A DNA stretch of 64,000 bases, from contig CM038716.1 of assembly GCA_021613375.1 (NCBI GenBank), forward strand, positions 4,611,684 to 4,675,683, written 5' to 3'. This DNA is from Megaleporinus macrocephalus. Lineage: Eukaryota; Chordata; Actinopteri; Characiformes; Anostomidae. Made by a program: the position numbers and the translations under genes. This document shows positions 12,779-23,124 of the stretch, piece by piece; the stretch's first letter is position 1, and every line of letters begins with the position of its first letter. A model generated the notes under the pieces. It was not told where the DNA came from, did no database searches, and saw only the letters and a program-made list of their open reading frames with translations.

Positions 12779-13271
12779 CACAGTCCAGTCACATTATTAT
12801 GACCACTTCCTACTTTTAATGGCGGCAGCATGTGGGTGTCAACGTTATGGTCTGGGGAATGTTTTTGTGGCATTCTCTGGACCCACTCATCCATGTGGAG
12901 GACACTCACAACCCATTTGGGTATGAATTCATCCTCATAGATCACGTACATCCATACATGCTGATGGTCTTCCCTGGGGATGGGATGTTCAAGCAAGACA
13001 ATGCGACATGTCACACGGCTAGAAATGTCCCATATTGGTTGAAAGAGCTGACCAAGACCTCCAAGTACTAGCCTGGACCCCTAATTCCCCAGACTTAAAA
13101 CCAATTGAGCATCTCTGTGACCACCTGGAAGCTCGTGTTGGCTCTATGGATCCTACCCCTGGAGCCCTCCAGCAGCTGTGGGACGTACTGTAGACACCTG
13201 TGACAACCTACCAGGACCTTACTGAGTCTTCCAGTCCGTTTAGCTGATCATAATATTGTGGTTCAACTGTA
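12779..13271 (+). mobile_element. Tc1-like element, internally deleted (~0.5 kb)
   Basis: The left end CACAGTCCAGTCACATTATT and the inverted right end TACAGTTGAACCACAATATT are similar inverted repeats, each preceded by TA as expected for Tc1/mariner insertion. Between them is the C-terminal part of a DDE transposase on the + strand, in broken frames. From 12,832 one reads GVNVMVWGMF, then DHVHPYMLMVFPG, then FKQDNATCHTARNVPYW, and after frame changes PNSPDLKPIEHLCDHL. The QDNA and NSPDLKPIEHL motifs hold the second and third catalytic positions of this family. The N-terminal half is missing, so the copy cannot be autonomous. A related relic lies at 52,320-52,830. Confidence 0.85.
12832..13190 (+). 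pseudogene. Tc1-like transposase, C-terminal fragment, broken
   Basis: This is the coding remnant inside the Tc1-like element. Family proteins are about 340 residues; only the last ~120 codons are recognisable, and they are interrupted by a stop after ETSKY-like sequence near 13,070 and by at least one frame change. Recognisable pieces are VMVWGMF, QDNATCHTARNVP and NSPDLKPIEHL. It is not expected to make a working enzyme. Confidence 0.8.
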
Positions 13272-13274
13272 TAT

Positions 13275-14385
13275 ATTCAGTTATTAAGATTTAAGGCTTA
13301 TTCAGTTCCTACTATGAATTATTCAATGACTGCTTTTGACGAATCTGACAAGTCTTCTTTGCAGAACTCTCCATGTATGTCTACACTATGATTGGATTAA
13401 AATGAATTGAAATATGTCTTACACCAAAAACAAATACATCAGGTCTCAGACAGTGTATTCACAACAATATCCTATAAAAACTTTCTGCGAGTGAGCTTTT
13501 AGAGGTGGACGTCTGGTTCCATTCACCACCATTGTAAACAGTTCTGACTCAGTTGTTCTAGAACTGAGCACTTCACACTAAACCACTCGGAAAGGCTTTA
13601 TGGAGATGTTAACCATTTAATTATGCAAATTCTTCTTTTTTTAATCCTTGGAGTTCCTTAATTAGAGTAAACTCTAAAGTGCGGGGTGGATTTAAGATCT
13701 TCAATTTGACATAATGTTGCTGATCTCTTGTGGGATTACTCAGAGCAAGGATCACTCATTATTTTGTTTGCTTGGGAAAGCAAGGTGTGGGATTACGGTT
13801 ATGAGGGTGTGCTGCTTTCAGTTAGAGATAATGATCTTTGTGTGCCAGCGGTGGGAAAAAAAATAAAGCCTTTGAATTCCTAAGATTTTTCACCTTTCAC
13901 AGAGAAGATCTGCCAGGCTCTGAGGCGCTGGGCTGCTTACTAACTTAATCACGCTGTAAAGTCTTGTGTAAATAGTTGCTCTCTGTCCTTTTGTCTGTAG
14001 CGCTCAAACCCAGTCCTCAACACACACCCTTCCTCTATATTGAAGGTCTATAAATACAAGAGAGAAAGGTCGTGTGTACGCGTAACTGCACTCTGAAACC
14101 TCGTCTGTCTGTGTTAGCCCTTTATCCGTTTAAAAGGTTGAGCAACAGGCAGAATTAGTGTGTTATGAAAGTACAAATCTGAAGCTCAGGTTTGGTTCCC
14201 GACTCTAATCCGTTCCACTTCCACTGAGAACCCTGGCTCAGCTTCTCTGGTGAAACGCACCGGTAGCCAAGCATGTGAGAGCTTATGACGTGATGTCAGA
14301 TGGCAAATGACCTGAAAAGCCATTGTATGCTATTACTTTGCATTGTCAGTGCAGGCTTTGAGATAAGAAATAAAATTTAAACCAT
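13275..14385. other. Noncoding DNA, no gene recognised
   Basis: No exon or mobile element could be recognised. Confidence 0.4.
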
Positions 14386-14389
14386 TTCT

Positions 14390-14484
14390 TTTGGCTTTTC
14401 TACATCATTGACATTGTGTGAAACTTTCACAAAGACCAACAGACCAATAGAAATGCTCCAAAGTTGCTTGAACAATTCACCGTA
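14390..14484 (-). mobile_element. Left part of an interrupted repeat (family A-like head)
   Basis: It reads TTTCTACATCATTGACATTG, then ACAGACCAATAGAAATGCTC and CAAAGTTGCTTGAACAA, matching 18,700-18,775 and the reverse of family A. The match stops at about 14,477 and the continuation is found after 16,902. The intervening 2.4 kb is therefore an insertion. Confidence 0.75.
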
Positions 14485-16901
14485 TTTCGCCACTTTCAAG
14501 CGTGTGTTTCTTCCTCAATATCGTCGGTCTGCAGCCGGGGGGCGCTCCTGTACATAGGGCAGTACTGTTTTCAGGAACGCCCCCTCGTTTTCATTGGCTT
14601 GAACAAGAACGTCCTCGCTTTTTTATTCGCTTCAACACGTAACTGCCCCTTTTCCTCATTGACTACAGCATGATCCATCAGTTCCTTGTTTTTACCGGTT
14701 CTGCTTACTTGTAGTTTCTCACTTTGCCGTCCGAAGATGAACGTTCGTCACAGTAAAAGTTCCCTCTACAGTCGAGTTTGTTTTATTCATTTGGCCATAT
14801 TTGAACGTCTATCTATCTGGACACGGTGCCGTCAGTCACGTTCAGATGTTTGACAAATCATCACCGTTTACAAAAAACTGTAGTGTTAATTTATGATTTA
14901 GTTACTTTTTATTACCAAAGTTAATCATAAGCGGCATGACTGACATGTTCCAGTCCTTCCAGAGTCGATTAGTTGATTTTACGTTACCTTTGATTGTAGA
15001 ATTATTTAATTATAAAACAAAGTAACCGTGATGTATGCGTTATATAGTTTCTGGAACAGTAGGTGGCACTAGTAATCACAAGCGCACAACACACCCACAT
15101 GTAATCTCCTGTCAAGCAGCTAGTAAAGAGAACGGAAGAGCAGCCTACTCTGGTGTTCGTGTGTACTGGTGTGTTGCCTAAAAACACAAATTTAATGCTT
15201 GTGACTGTAAAACAGTACAGTAACTGTTACTCCTCTCATCTGAAATACATTCTTCTCTGTTAAATCTCCTAACATATTCTCTCGCATCATTACTAAACAC
15301 TCCTGTTGTCGATATTGGACTGTTGGGGCGGCTCTGTTCAAGCCGTATTGGTTGGGGGAACGCCCCTGGCTGCAGCTCGATCCTTCTCATTTCTTCCACC
15401 TTTGTGTTAGAACTTCCGGTCAGCTGAATACAGTTACATGGGCGGAGACCAGAGAGGCAATAAGAAGCTCAAATGGGACAACACTGTCTCATTCAAGGTT
15501 AATAACACAGTGGGTGGATGATATGAAAAGGTGGTCTGAGGTTACTTATAGCAACATTTATAATGACTTTGTACTCTCGGAACGTGTAAACGGTTCGTAT
15601 CAGTACCTGCATAGTGGGAAGGTGGGCCGTGTACTCCTATACAAAGATGGGGAGTTTATATTTCTGAAAGCCGGTGTAAGTCAAGTCAAGCCAGCTGCCC
15701 GAGCCACTCTGCGTGGGTGTTAGTTACAATCTAATAAGCCTAGTGTGGTGGACACTGATCAGAAAACAGTTACTTAACTGATAGACTCACCAGCAAGCGA
15801 CACGTCTGCTTCCTCAAAGCTTCATAAGCGAGACATTTCTCTGGATAAGGATGCTCTGGTGCTGGTTTCCCCTTCACACAATGATAAGAGCAGACATACG
15901 GAAGTTTGGGTGGATGTTTAAATTTAGGGTCTTCAGCCAGAGACACGGGTACTCTTCTTTGGAAGGCGGTCCTACAACACTCTCCACGGTCGCACCGGGA
16001 GTTCTAACACAAAGTACACAAAGATGCCCCCCCAGTGTTGATGAATTCATGCTATTTTCCATGATGATGCTGGGGTGGCTATCTTTGTTTACTTTGTGTT
16101 AGAACTTTCGGTGCGACCGCTGATACGTTGATGCAAATTACAAGCAAAACGACAACAAACATAAAATTACTAATTTGTTCAGTTAGAAGGAGTCAGTGAT
16201 TGGAAGAGGAGGAAAACTTGGCTTGAACAACAGAGTTATGAACACAGCACATAAAGATCAGTGTTGTGGATCCGCTTTTCAAAGTAGAGGACCTGTGTCT
16301 CTGGCTGAAGATGCTAAATTTAAAACATCCACCCAAACAAACCTCCGTATGTCTGCTCTTACCATTCTGTGGAGGAGAACCAGCACCAGAGCGTCCTTAT
16401 CCAGAGAAATGTCTCAGTTATGAAGCTCAGAGGAAGCAGACACGTCAGGCGCTTGTGAGGCTATCAGTTAAGTTATGATCACTGCTATCTTGGCTGTAAC
16501 TAACACCCACGCAGAGCGGCTCAGGCAACTGGCTTGACTTGGGTTTAACCGGCTTTCAGAAATATAAACTCACCGACTGTGTGTAGGAGTACACGGCCCA
16601 CCTTCCCACTGTGCAGGTACTGATACGCTTCACTACTAGTATAGTTTTTCATTACTGAACTGTCTACACCTTCCGAGAGTACAGAGTAATTAAACATGTC
16701 GCTATAAGTAACCTCAGACCACCTTCTCATATCACCCACCCACTGTGTTATTAACCTCGGATGAGACAGTGTTGTAACATTTGATTTTTTTATTGCCTCT
16801 CTGATCTCCTCCCATGTAACTGTATTCATCTTGGTTAGCTGACTGGAGGTTCTAACACAAAGGCAGAAGAAACACACGCTTGAAAACTGGGTCTTCTTGG
16901 C
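14485..16901. mobile_element. 2.4-kb composite insertion with inverted arms
   Basis: The outer sequence CTTTCAAGCGTGTGTTTCTTC at about 14,493 is repeated in inverted orientation at about 16,866 (GAAGAAACACACGCTTGAAA). CACCGTA occurs immediately outside both junctions (14,478-14,484 and 16,902-16,908) and may be a target duplication. Inside is a large palindrome: 15,400-15,985 is repeated inverted at about 16,265-16,905, and each arm carries part of the same coding sequence, facing inwards. A second, tighter palindrome of about 38 bp per arm (GGTCGCACCG, TTCTAACACAAAGT) lies at 15,988-16,023 and 16,078-16,120. The undisturbed counterpart at 18,700-19,165 acts as an empty site. The autonomous parent is unknown to me. 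Confidence 0.7.
15400..15723 (+). pseudogene. Fragment of a SWIM/YqaJ-type transposon-associated protein, left arm
   Basis: The + frame reads VRTSGQLNTVTWAETREAIR, then RLITQWVDDMKRW, YQYLHSGKVGRVLL and GEFIFLKAGV before losing similarity and stopping at 15,723. The phrase YLHSGKVG..LL....FIFLKA resembles the segment just before a SWIM zinc finger in fish proteins that also carry a YqaJ-type nuclease domain and are linked to DNA transposons of the ISL2EU kind. That link is from memory and is an inference. The cysteine/histidine SWIM residues and the nuclease domain are absent here, so only an early portion remains. A second, more complete copy is in the opposite arm. Confidence 0.5.
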
Positions 16902-16905
16902 CACC
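16545..16905 (-). pseudogene. Fragment of the same SWIM/YqaJ-type protein, right arm
   Basis: On the minus strand, from 16,904, it reads VRTSSQLTKMNTVTWEEIRE, then RLITQWVGDMRRW, SEVTYSDMF, SSEAYQYLHSGKVGRVLL and GEFIFLKAG. It differs from the left-arm copy by about 10-20 percent at protein level and keeps a segment (SSVMKNYTSSEA) that the left arm lacks. Substitutions are mild and the frame is uninterrupted for 119 codons, so the arms were probably coding until fairly recently. It is truncated relative to any plausible full protein. Confidence 0.5.
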
Positions 16906-17310
16906 GTAGCTTACAATGAAAGTTAAGAACATGTAACTTCTGTAAAGTTACTACTTTGGACAGAGATCATATACAAAATGTTGCCTGGTTGATAAAAGTC
17001 TTGTCTGACGTCAGTGTATAAGACTGGCTTTGCATGCAGATACTTTCAAACAGCTGCAGAGCTTTTAACCAAACATGATACTACATGTCGCTTGTGTTAT
17101 GTAATGCAAACCTTTATGCAGGACAATTCAAACTCAGCTAGTGCTGCAACTTTGAGAAATCGGTTTGCTAAAGCAGCCAATCAAAACCAACACCCCAGTT
17201 GGCAGAACGTTGGGCTGCATCCATGGGGCTTGTTCTGGCCCAGTATTTGGCTGGGTCTTTGGTCCAGATCTGGCTCGCACTCTGTGAAAGTGGGTAGAAC
17301 TAATGTGGCC
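16902..17310 (-). mobile_element. Right part of the interrupted repeat
   Basis: It matches 18,800-19,165 at high identity in direct orientation. Shared phrases include AAGTTACTACTTTGGACAGA, CAGTGTATAAGACTGGCTTT and GGGCTTGTTCTGGCCCAGTA. It continues the fragment at 14,390-14,484. Confidence 0.8.
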
Positions 17311-17710
17311 TAAATACATTGTTGGTCACCAACATTCACACCAATATTGGCCCACAAATATATACATGAAGCAAAACCATGCGAGGCGGTGTAGCGTTTG
17401 GCCTGGTGGTCAACCAATACATACACTGGAATGCCAGTATCAGCCGAGACCCTTCAGTTATCTAGGAATTCACTGAGGTAAAATAAAATGATCATGGTAT
17501 ACATTGGAAAGCAATTTTTATTTCATCTATCATCTAAGCCATGACTTAAAACATTTTTTCCTTTTAAGCAGTTCCACTTGCATGCTGGTCTAAGCTGATT
17601 TATGCTGACCTAGTGCTGGTTTAGCTGGAATGCATTCAGCCCAGAAAAACCATAAGATGATGTTTAAACAGTCAAGGTGGTGCATTTAATACTCTTTCCT
17701 TAGGTAAGCT

Positions 17711-18033
17711 AGGCAGCACAGTGATGTAGTGGTTAGCACTCACAGTAAGATGATCTGGGTTGGATTCCCAGTCCGGCCTGTTCTGTGTGGAGTGTGTATG
17801 TTCTCCCTGTGCTTGAGTGGGTTTCCTCCGGGTACTCTGGTTTCCTCCCACACGTTCAAACGCATGCGTGTTAGGTTGATCGCTTACTCTAAATAGGTGT
17901 GAGTGTGTGCATGAGTGAATGTTGGCCATGCGATAGACTGGGTAACTGTCCATGGTGTACCGTGCCTTTGCCCGTGCCCACCCCCCACCCCCCGTAACCC
18001 TTACTAGGGGATGCAGCAGAAGCTAATAGATGA
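17711..18033 (+). mobile_element. V-SINE (DANA-like), copy 1
   Basis: The tRNA-derived head GTGATGTAGTGGTTAGCAC contains a polymerase III A-box, and GGGTTGGATTCCCAG stands at the B-box position. It is followed by the conserved V-SINE centre (TTCTGTGTGGAGTGTGTATG, GTGGGTTTCCTCCGGGTACT, TTTCCTCCCAC) and a LINE-like tail ending in AGCTAATAGATG. The 93-codon minus frame across it is not a gene. Confidence 0.85.
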
Positions 18034-18439
18034 GGTAAGAAGGACTTTCCTGGCATCCATTTAGAAGAAATTTCAGGGCCCGATTAAAAAACTTTACAAT
18101 AAAATATTAAAAGTATTACAACAAACATGTCTAATGAACATAGAATGTATGTATATTTTGTCTCACATCAAATGTTTATATACCTGTCACTGCTGATTGG
18201 CTAACATCTCTGACACACCCATCGAGAGAGAAAACATACCTCAAAACCTGTTGAACATTTCAGCAAACCGTGCTATTCAACCCAGAAACTATATTAATGT
18301 TAAACTATTAATTAAAATTAAAAACTAATTAATGAACGTGGTCCAAGTCACCTGTCCTCGTAATGCTGGTTGATCAGATCAGAATCTAAAACACAATACA
18401 TCAGTGCTGAACAAAATGATCATTTTACAATGAAAGGAA

Positions 18440-18640
18440 AAATGCAAATCAATGGTCTTGGTCATTTTGGATCATCTCTTTTGGCCCATTTTTCATGAAA
18501 TTTACAATATAAAAACAGCAGGCATTTTCAAATTATATGTAGGAAATTACCAAAAATGGAGAGTATTGTTCCAACTTGTGACTGTCGAGAATGCTGAATG
18601 CAACATATGGCTGTTTTCAGTTGTTGATATAATTAAAAAA
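18440..18640 (-). mobile_element. Family A MITE-related fragment
   Basis: TTTTGGATCATCTCTTTTGG and CATTTTTCATGAAATTTACA echo the family A middle, but the ends are decayed. Confidence 0.4.
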
Positions 18641-18699
18641 ATAAAATAAAAAAAACATAGTGTTCAACCCAACAACTAGCAGACCCCAGGTCACCCATC

Positions 18700-19165
18700 A
18701 TGGTCATTTACATTGTGTGAAACTTTCACAAAGACCAATAGACCAATTGAAATGCTCCAAATTTGCTTGGAACAATAGCACTTTACATGAACTTTTTTGG
18801 CTTCTGCTGTGAAGTTACTACTTTGGACAGAGATCATATGCCAAATGTTGCCTGGTTGATAAAAGCCTGTTGAACGGCATTGTCTGACGTCAGTGTATAA
18901 GACTGGCTTTGCATGCTGAAACTTTCAAACAGCTGCAGAGCTTTTAACCAAACATGATACTACATGTCGCTTGTGTTATGTAATGCAAAGCTTCTTGCAG
19001 GCCACTCAGCTAGTACTGCAACTTTGAGAAATCGGTTTGCTGAAACAGCCAATCAAAACCAACACACCAGTTGACAGAACACTGGGCTGCAACCATGGGG
19101 CTTGTTCTGGCCCAGTATTTGGCTGGGTCTTTGGCCCAGATTTGGCCCGCACTCTGTAAAACAAC
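18700..19165 (-). mobile_element. Intact copy of the repeat interrupted at 14.4/16.9 kb
   Basis: It runs without a break from GTGTGAAACTTTCACAAAGA through GAAATGCTCCAAATTTGCTT to GACAGAGATCATATGCCAAA and TGGGTCTTTGGCCCAGATT. Both halves of the interrupted copy align to it in order. It has a family A-like head and an extra ~350-bp tail that other family A copies lack. Confidence 0.75.
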
Positions 19166-19587
19166 TAACATACCCCAGGTCACCCATCATGGTCATGCTG
19201 GTTGATCAGATATGGCAGTATCCTAAACACAGTATACCATTGCTGCGGTGAACAAAATTTTGTATCTTCAAAATGATAATTTAACTGAAGGACAAAAAAA
19301 AACATACTTTTATTGTAAGTCAATATATCCACACTAGTGATTGTGAGCCATGTAAAGGGCAGCAAGTACATTTAAATAGATATGAGGTTGATATGCTGGT
19401 TTTGCTGGTTTTCTAACAGATTTTTTGTCTGTAAAAAACACAGCATCGGACACTAGCCTTGATTTTGTTCTATTATATCTTATTTATTTTCTAATCAATA
19501 GAACTCTTTAACAAGTGGACTAATCAAATTAGTAAATAAGCTTTTGTTCTGATAAAAAATTCAGCATGCATTCCATGCTGGTCTGTG

Positions 19588-20372
19588 CTGGTTTACAGTG
19601 GTCGGGTCCTGGTTTACAGTGGTCGGGTCCTGGTTTACAGTGGTCGGGTCCTGGTTTACAGTGGTCGGGTGCTGGTTTACAGTGGTCGGTCCTGGTTTAC
19701 AGTGGTCGAGTGCTGGTTTACAGTGGTCGGGTGCTGGTTTACAGTGGTCAGGTGCTGGTTTACAGTGGTCGGGTGCTGGTTTACAGTGGTCGGGTCCTGG
19801 TTTACAGTGGTCGGGTCCTGGTTTACAGTGGTCGGGTGCTAGTTTACAGTGGTCGGGTCCTGGTTTACAGTGGTTGGGTGCTGGTTTACAGTGCTCGGGT
19901 GCTGGTTTACAGTGGTCGGGTCCTGGTTTACAGTGGTCGGGTGCTGGTTTACAGTGGTCGGGTGCTGGTTTACAGTGGTCGGGTCCTGGTTTACAGTTGT
20001 TGGGTGCTGGTTTACAGTGGTTGGGTACTGGTTTACAGTAGACGGTTGCTGGTTTACAGTGGTCGGGTGCTGGTATACAGTGGTCGGGTCCTGGTTTACA
20101 GTGGTTGGGTGCTGGTTTACAGTGGTTGAGTCCTGGTTTACAGTGGTTGGGTGCTGGTTTACAGTGGTCGGGTACTGGTTTACAGTAGACGGTTGCTGGT
20201 TTACAGTGGTCGAGTCCTGGTTTACAGTGGTTGGGTGCTGGTTTACAGTGGTCGGGTACTGGTTTACAGTAGATGGTTGCTGGTTTACAGTGGTCGGGTG
20301 CTGGTTTACAGTGGTCGGGTCCTGGTTTACAGTGGTTGGGTACTGGTTTACAGTGGTCGGGTCCTGGTTTAG
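19588..20372 (+). repeat. 21-bp minisatellite, about 37 units
   Basis: The unit is GGTTTACAGTGGTCGGGT plus three variable bases. As 21 is a multiple of three, all three forward frames and one reverse frame stay open over hundreds of bases, giving heptapeptide repeats such as VYSGRVL, LQWSGPG and WFTVVGS. One 20-bp unit near 19,680 shifts the frame. The same GCTGGTTTAC-type phrase occurs once just upstream (19,575-19,595) and near 17,585, which suggests growth from a dispersed repeat rather than a coding gene. Confidence 0.95.
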
Positions 20373-20419
20373 GTATTCACCTATCATGCACCCAAAAACA
20401 GCATATGGCTGCATTCAGA

Positions 20420-20640
20420 ACAAAACATATCTCCAAAATAACTGCCTCATAGGACAAAGAGGGGAAAACATACTTTACTTTTAATGTAAGTCAAGGTAAC
20501 CAGACATGTTGCCAAGAAATCTCATCCATTCATCATACAATTGTGTACATACAGTGTAAAGGACAAACAGGCGTTTTAAAATGAAGCGAAAACTGAAAGC
20601 AGTGATGTGCTGGTTTGGCTGCTGACCAGCGTATTCACTT
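20420..20640 (+). mobile_element. Family A MITE, decayed copy
   Basis: It contains ACATATCTCCAAAATAACTG, TACTTTTAATGTAAGTCAAG and TCATCCATTCATCATACAAT in family A order. The ends are lost. Confidence 0.55.
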
Positions 20641-20859
20641 TCACTCTGCTGACCAGCATGGCAGCGTTCAAAACACGACAAATCACTGCATATCACTCAA
20701 ACTGCGTGTCAAAACTCTCAATTTTAGTCAGGCATAACTTAAAAATGTCTCCTGTTCTTTACTGTGTGTGTAAATTTAAACGTTTGGTTCCATAGACTCA
20801 CGTTAAAAGTGAAGTATGTTGTTTTCCTGCTTCTGTGAACTGATTATTTTGGAAGAAGA

Positions 20860-21240
20860 GGGTTCGGAAGGTGAGCGCGCACTCCTGTCCAGTCTTCTGG
20901 AGACTTCCACACCGGGTCCCTTGCAGCTTGACCGGCAGTGACCTCGCGCGCCACGGCTCGGTGACATCGTATACAGCTCCTCCAAGCACGCGCCACCTAC
21001 CGTCGTCCAATCAGAAGAGAGGGTGCCGAAGGCGCCACGCCCACCGGCGAAGCTCCCACGCTTGCCATGACGACGCGCACGCCGGGCTTCCGCGCCAATG
21101 TCAGAAGCACGCGCTGCGCGCGCCGGTTAGACTGTGGGATACACAGAGCGAGACGACTAGGAGCGGCGCGACCCTCACTCTTCACACAGGAGAAAGAAAG
21201 GTTGGTGTTTTTGGTTGCGTGGTCTGCTTTGGGGGGGCTG
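20860..21240 (+). promoter_or_regulatory. CpG-rich block, candidate acsl3 promoter and first noncoding exon
   Basis: This is the densest CpG stretch in the window, with many CGCG/GCGC runs between 20,930 and 21,170. CCAAT boxes lie at 21,007-21,011 and 21,095-21,099, and an inverted GC box (CCACGCCC) at 21,035-21,042. There is no TATA box, so transcription would start broadly, perhaps around 21,120-21,160. A possible splice donor follows AGAAAGAAAG at 21,200/21,201 (GTTGGT, weak), and a stronger one (GAAG/GTGAGC) lies at 20,870/20,871. The + frame opening at 21,067 runs into a family C repeat and is not thought to be coding. Linking the block to acsl3, about 18 kb downstream, is inference from strand, distance and lack of another gene. 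Confidence 0.5.
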
Positions 21241-21354
21241 CGGTGCGTTAATGGTGGGTTTTCGCTGCTCACGTGTGTGGAGAGACTCTTAGGTGTTAAG
21301 TTTAGTGAGGACCATTCCTCCATGAACTTCTATCACTGCTTCATAAACTTGTCT

Positions 21355-21912
21355 CTCACTCTCTGTAGTGTATCTGTTTGCTTATATGCTTTGTTATGCT
21401 GTTCTTTAATAGTCAGGACCCCCACAGGACCACCACACAGCAGGTATTTTATGGTGGTGGGTCATTCTCAGCACTGCAGTGACACTGATGAGGCTGTGGT
21501 GGTGTGTGAGTGGATCAGACACGGCAGTGCTGCTGCTGGAGTGTTTAAACACCTCAGCGTCCCTGCTGGACTGAGAATAGTCCACCAGCCAAAACTATCC
21601 AGACAACAGTATTCGGTGGGCTGCGTCCTGAGACCACTGACGAAGGACTATAGGAACACAAGCTGTGCATCAGCAAATTAGCTACTGTCTCTGACTTTAC
21701 ATCTACAAGGTGTACCAGTAAGGTAGGAGTGTCTTATAGAGTGGACATTGAGTGGACACACTCGTACCAGCACTACGTCATTGTCACTTCAGTGCTGAAA
21801 ATGGTCCACCACCAATATAAGGTGATCCTGTGGGGGTCCTGATTATTTAAGAACAGGGTAACAAAGTATACAGAGACACAGATGGAAGTCTGTAAGTGTA
21901 GAACTACAAAGT
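21355..21912 (+). mobile_element. Family C fold-back MITE
   Basis: The right end TCTGTAAGTGTAGAACTACA (about 21,890) is the family C terminal repeat. The left arm (about 21,355-21,480, with AGTCAGGACCCCCACAGG) mirrors the right arm (about 21,800-21,912, with GGGGTCCTGATTATTTAAGA). It lies immediately downstream of the CpG block, so it would be at the start of intron 1. Confidence 0.8.
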
Positions 21913-21971
21913 CTGTCTCTACTGAACCCCCGGCTAACAGCAAGTGAAGCTGTTCATACAGTTAATGAGAC

Positions 21972-22299
21972 TTAATACAACCAAATATATCGAATATTGG
22001 GATATTATGTTTGGTGATACTGTATTGATTCTCAGATTCCTGGCAGACTTATTGTGTGTTGTGTTTAAACCTCTGACCACTAGATGGCAGTCTTGTAATC
22101 CATTTTCAGCTCCACTCCAACATTAACAAGCAGCACAAGGGTGCAATGCTAGTGTAAGCATTGACAAACCTGTTCATATAGTGGTGTGTTTTAATAGTAG
22201 GATTTGAAAAATCGCAGTATATCACAATATATTAAATCGTGACCGCTGTATCACGATATATATTGTATCGCCAGGTTCTTGCCAATGCACAGCCCTAAC
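21972..22299 (+). mobile_element. Family B hAT-type element, copy 1
   Basis: It aligns with copy 3 at 50,889-51,231 through GGGATATTATGTTTGGTGAT, TCAGCTCCACTCCAACATTA and TATAGTGGTGTGTTTTAATA to the end GCACAGCCCT. The left end is lost. It carries a perfect CTCF consensus site, listed separately. Confidence 0.85.
22074..22092 (+). promoter_or_regulatory. CTCF-consensus site in family B copy 1
   Basis: TGACCACTAGATGGCAGTC fits the vertebrate CTCF consensus YDRCCASYAGRKGGCRSYV at all 19 positions. Binding itself cannot be seen from sequence. Confidence 0.6.
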
Positions 22300-22304
22300 C
22301 ATCA

Positions 22305-23080
22305 ATACAACTTTTTAATTAACTTCAAGCCTAAACTAAGCAACTGTTAGAACTGGGCTTAATCATGTTCATACAGGTGGCAGTGTTACAAGCAGTCCAA
22401 AAAAAAAAAAAAAAAACCAGCATAATTACATACATAATTTCTAGAAGTTGCTCTGGTTAGCATAACGTCACATACAGGCATAAACATAGCGGAAGTCCAG
22501 ATCTCTCAAAACCCTTCTGAAGGTCTCCTTATGCTAAGTCTGAACACAGTGGTGGCTGATAATGAGCCAAAGGCTTTTGGCAATGGTGAGTAGCAAAACT
22601 TGGTAAGCAGTGAGGAAATAAGAAGGAGCTTGGCACGCTCACAGAAAACATATATTGTGTCCCTGTTTGATTTGGTAGGCTTGTGGTACCTGTGGCTATG
22701 TCCCACAATTATTACATAATCACCTGATCACAGTTTGTTGAGATGATCGCAATGGTCAGTTTTTCAAATGTTCAGATTTCACAGTGACGTTAAGCTGAAT
22801 CTAACACATTGTATTGAGTGTGCTAGGCTGAGGCAAATCAATGTAAATAAAAAAGTAATAAAAATGGGGGTGCTCTAGAAGTTTTTAACGTGCATGCCAG
22901 CAGAATGAAAAGTTTTTTCTGCTTCTATCTGTATAAAAAATAAAGCTGATAGTGGTTTGATGACATACCAAGTATATAGTAAACGTAGCTAGAAAAAACA
23001 ATGACCAATAAGCCAATTCAGCCACTTGTTATAGATGCATAGAATGCACAGAAAAGGTTAATAAGTCGTTCATTGCAATT
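22305..23080. other. Noncoding DNA, no gene recognised
   Basis: A poly-A run of about 18 bases lies at 22,398-22,416. The minus frame 22,506-22,706 has no recognisable features. Confidence 0.4.
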
Positions 23081-23124
23081 ATGTATATTGTTGCTGTCCG
23101 ACGAAAAACAAGCATCTTGAACAT

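Noticed and set aside
19566..20484. Repeat proteins of 147-211 residues
   Set aside because: Their length comes from a 21-bp tandem unit. There is no signal peptide, splice support or single preferred frame.
21067..21681. 204-codon frame starting in the CpG block (MTTRTPGFRANV...)
   Set aside because: It reads from the CpG block into a family C transposon with no recognisable domain. A downstream ATG inside a CpG promoter region is common by chance.
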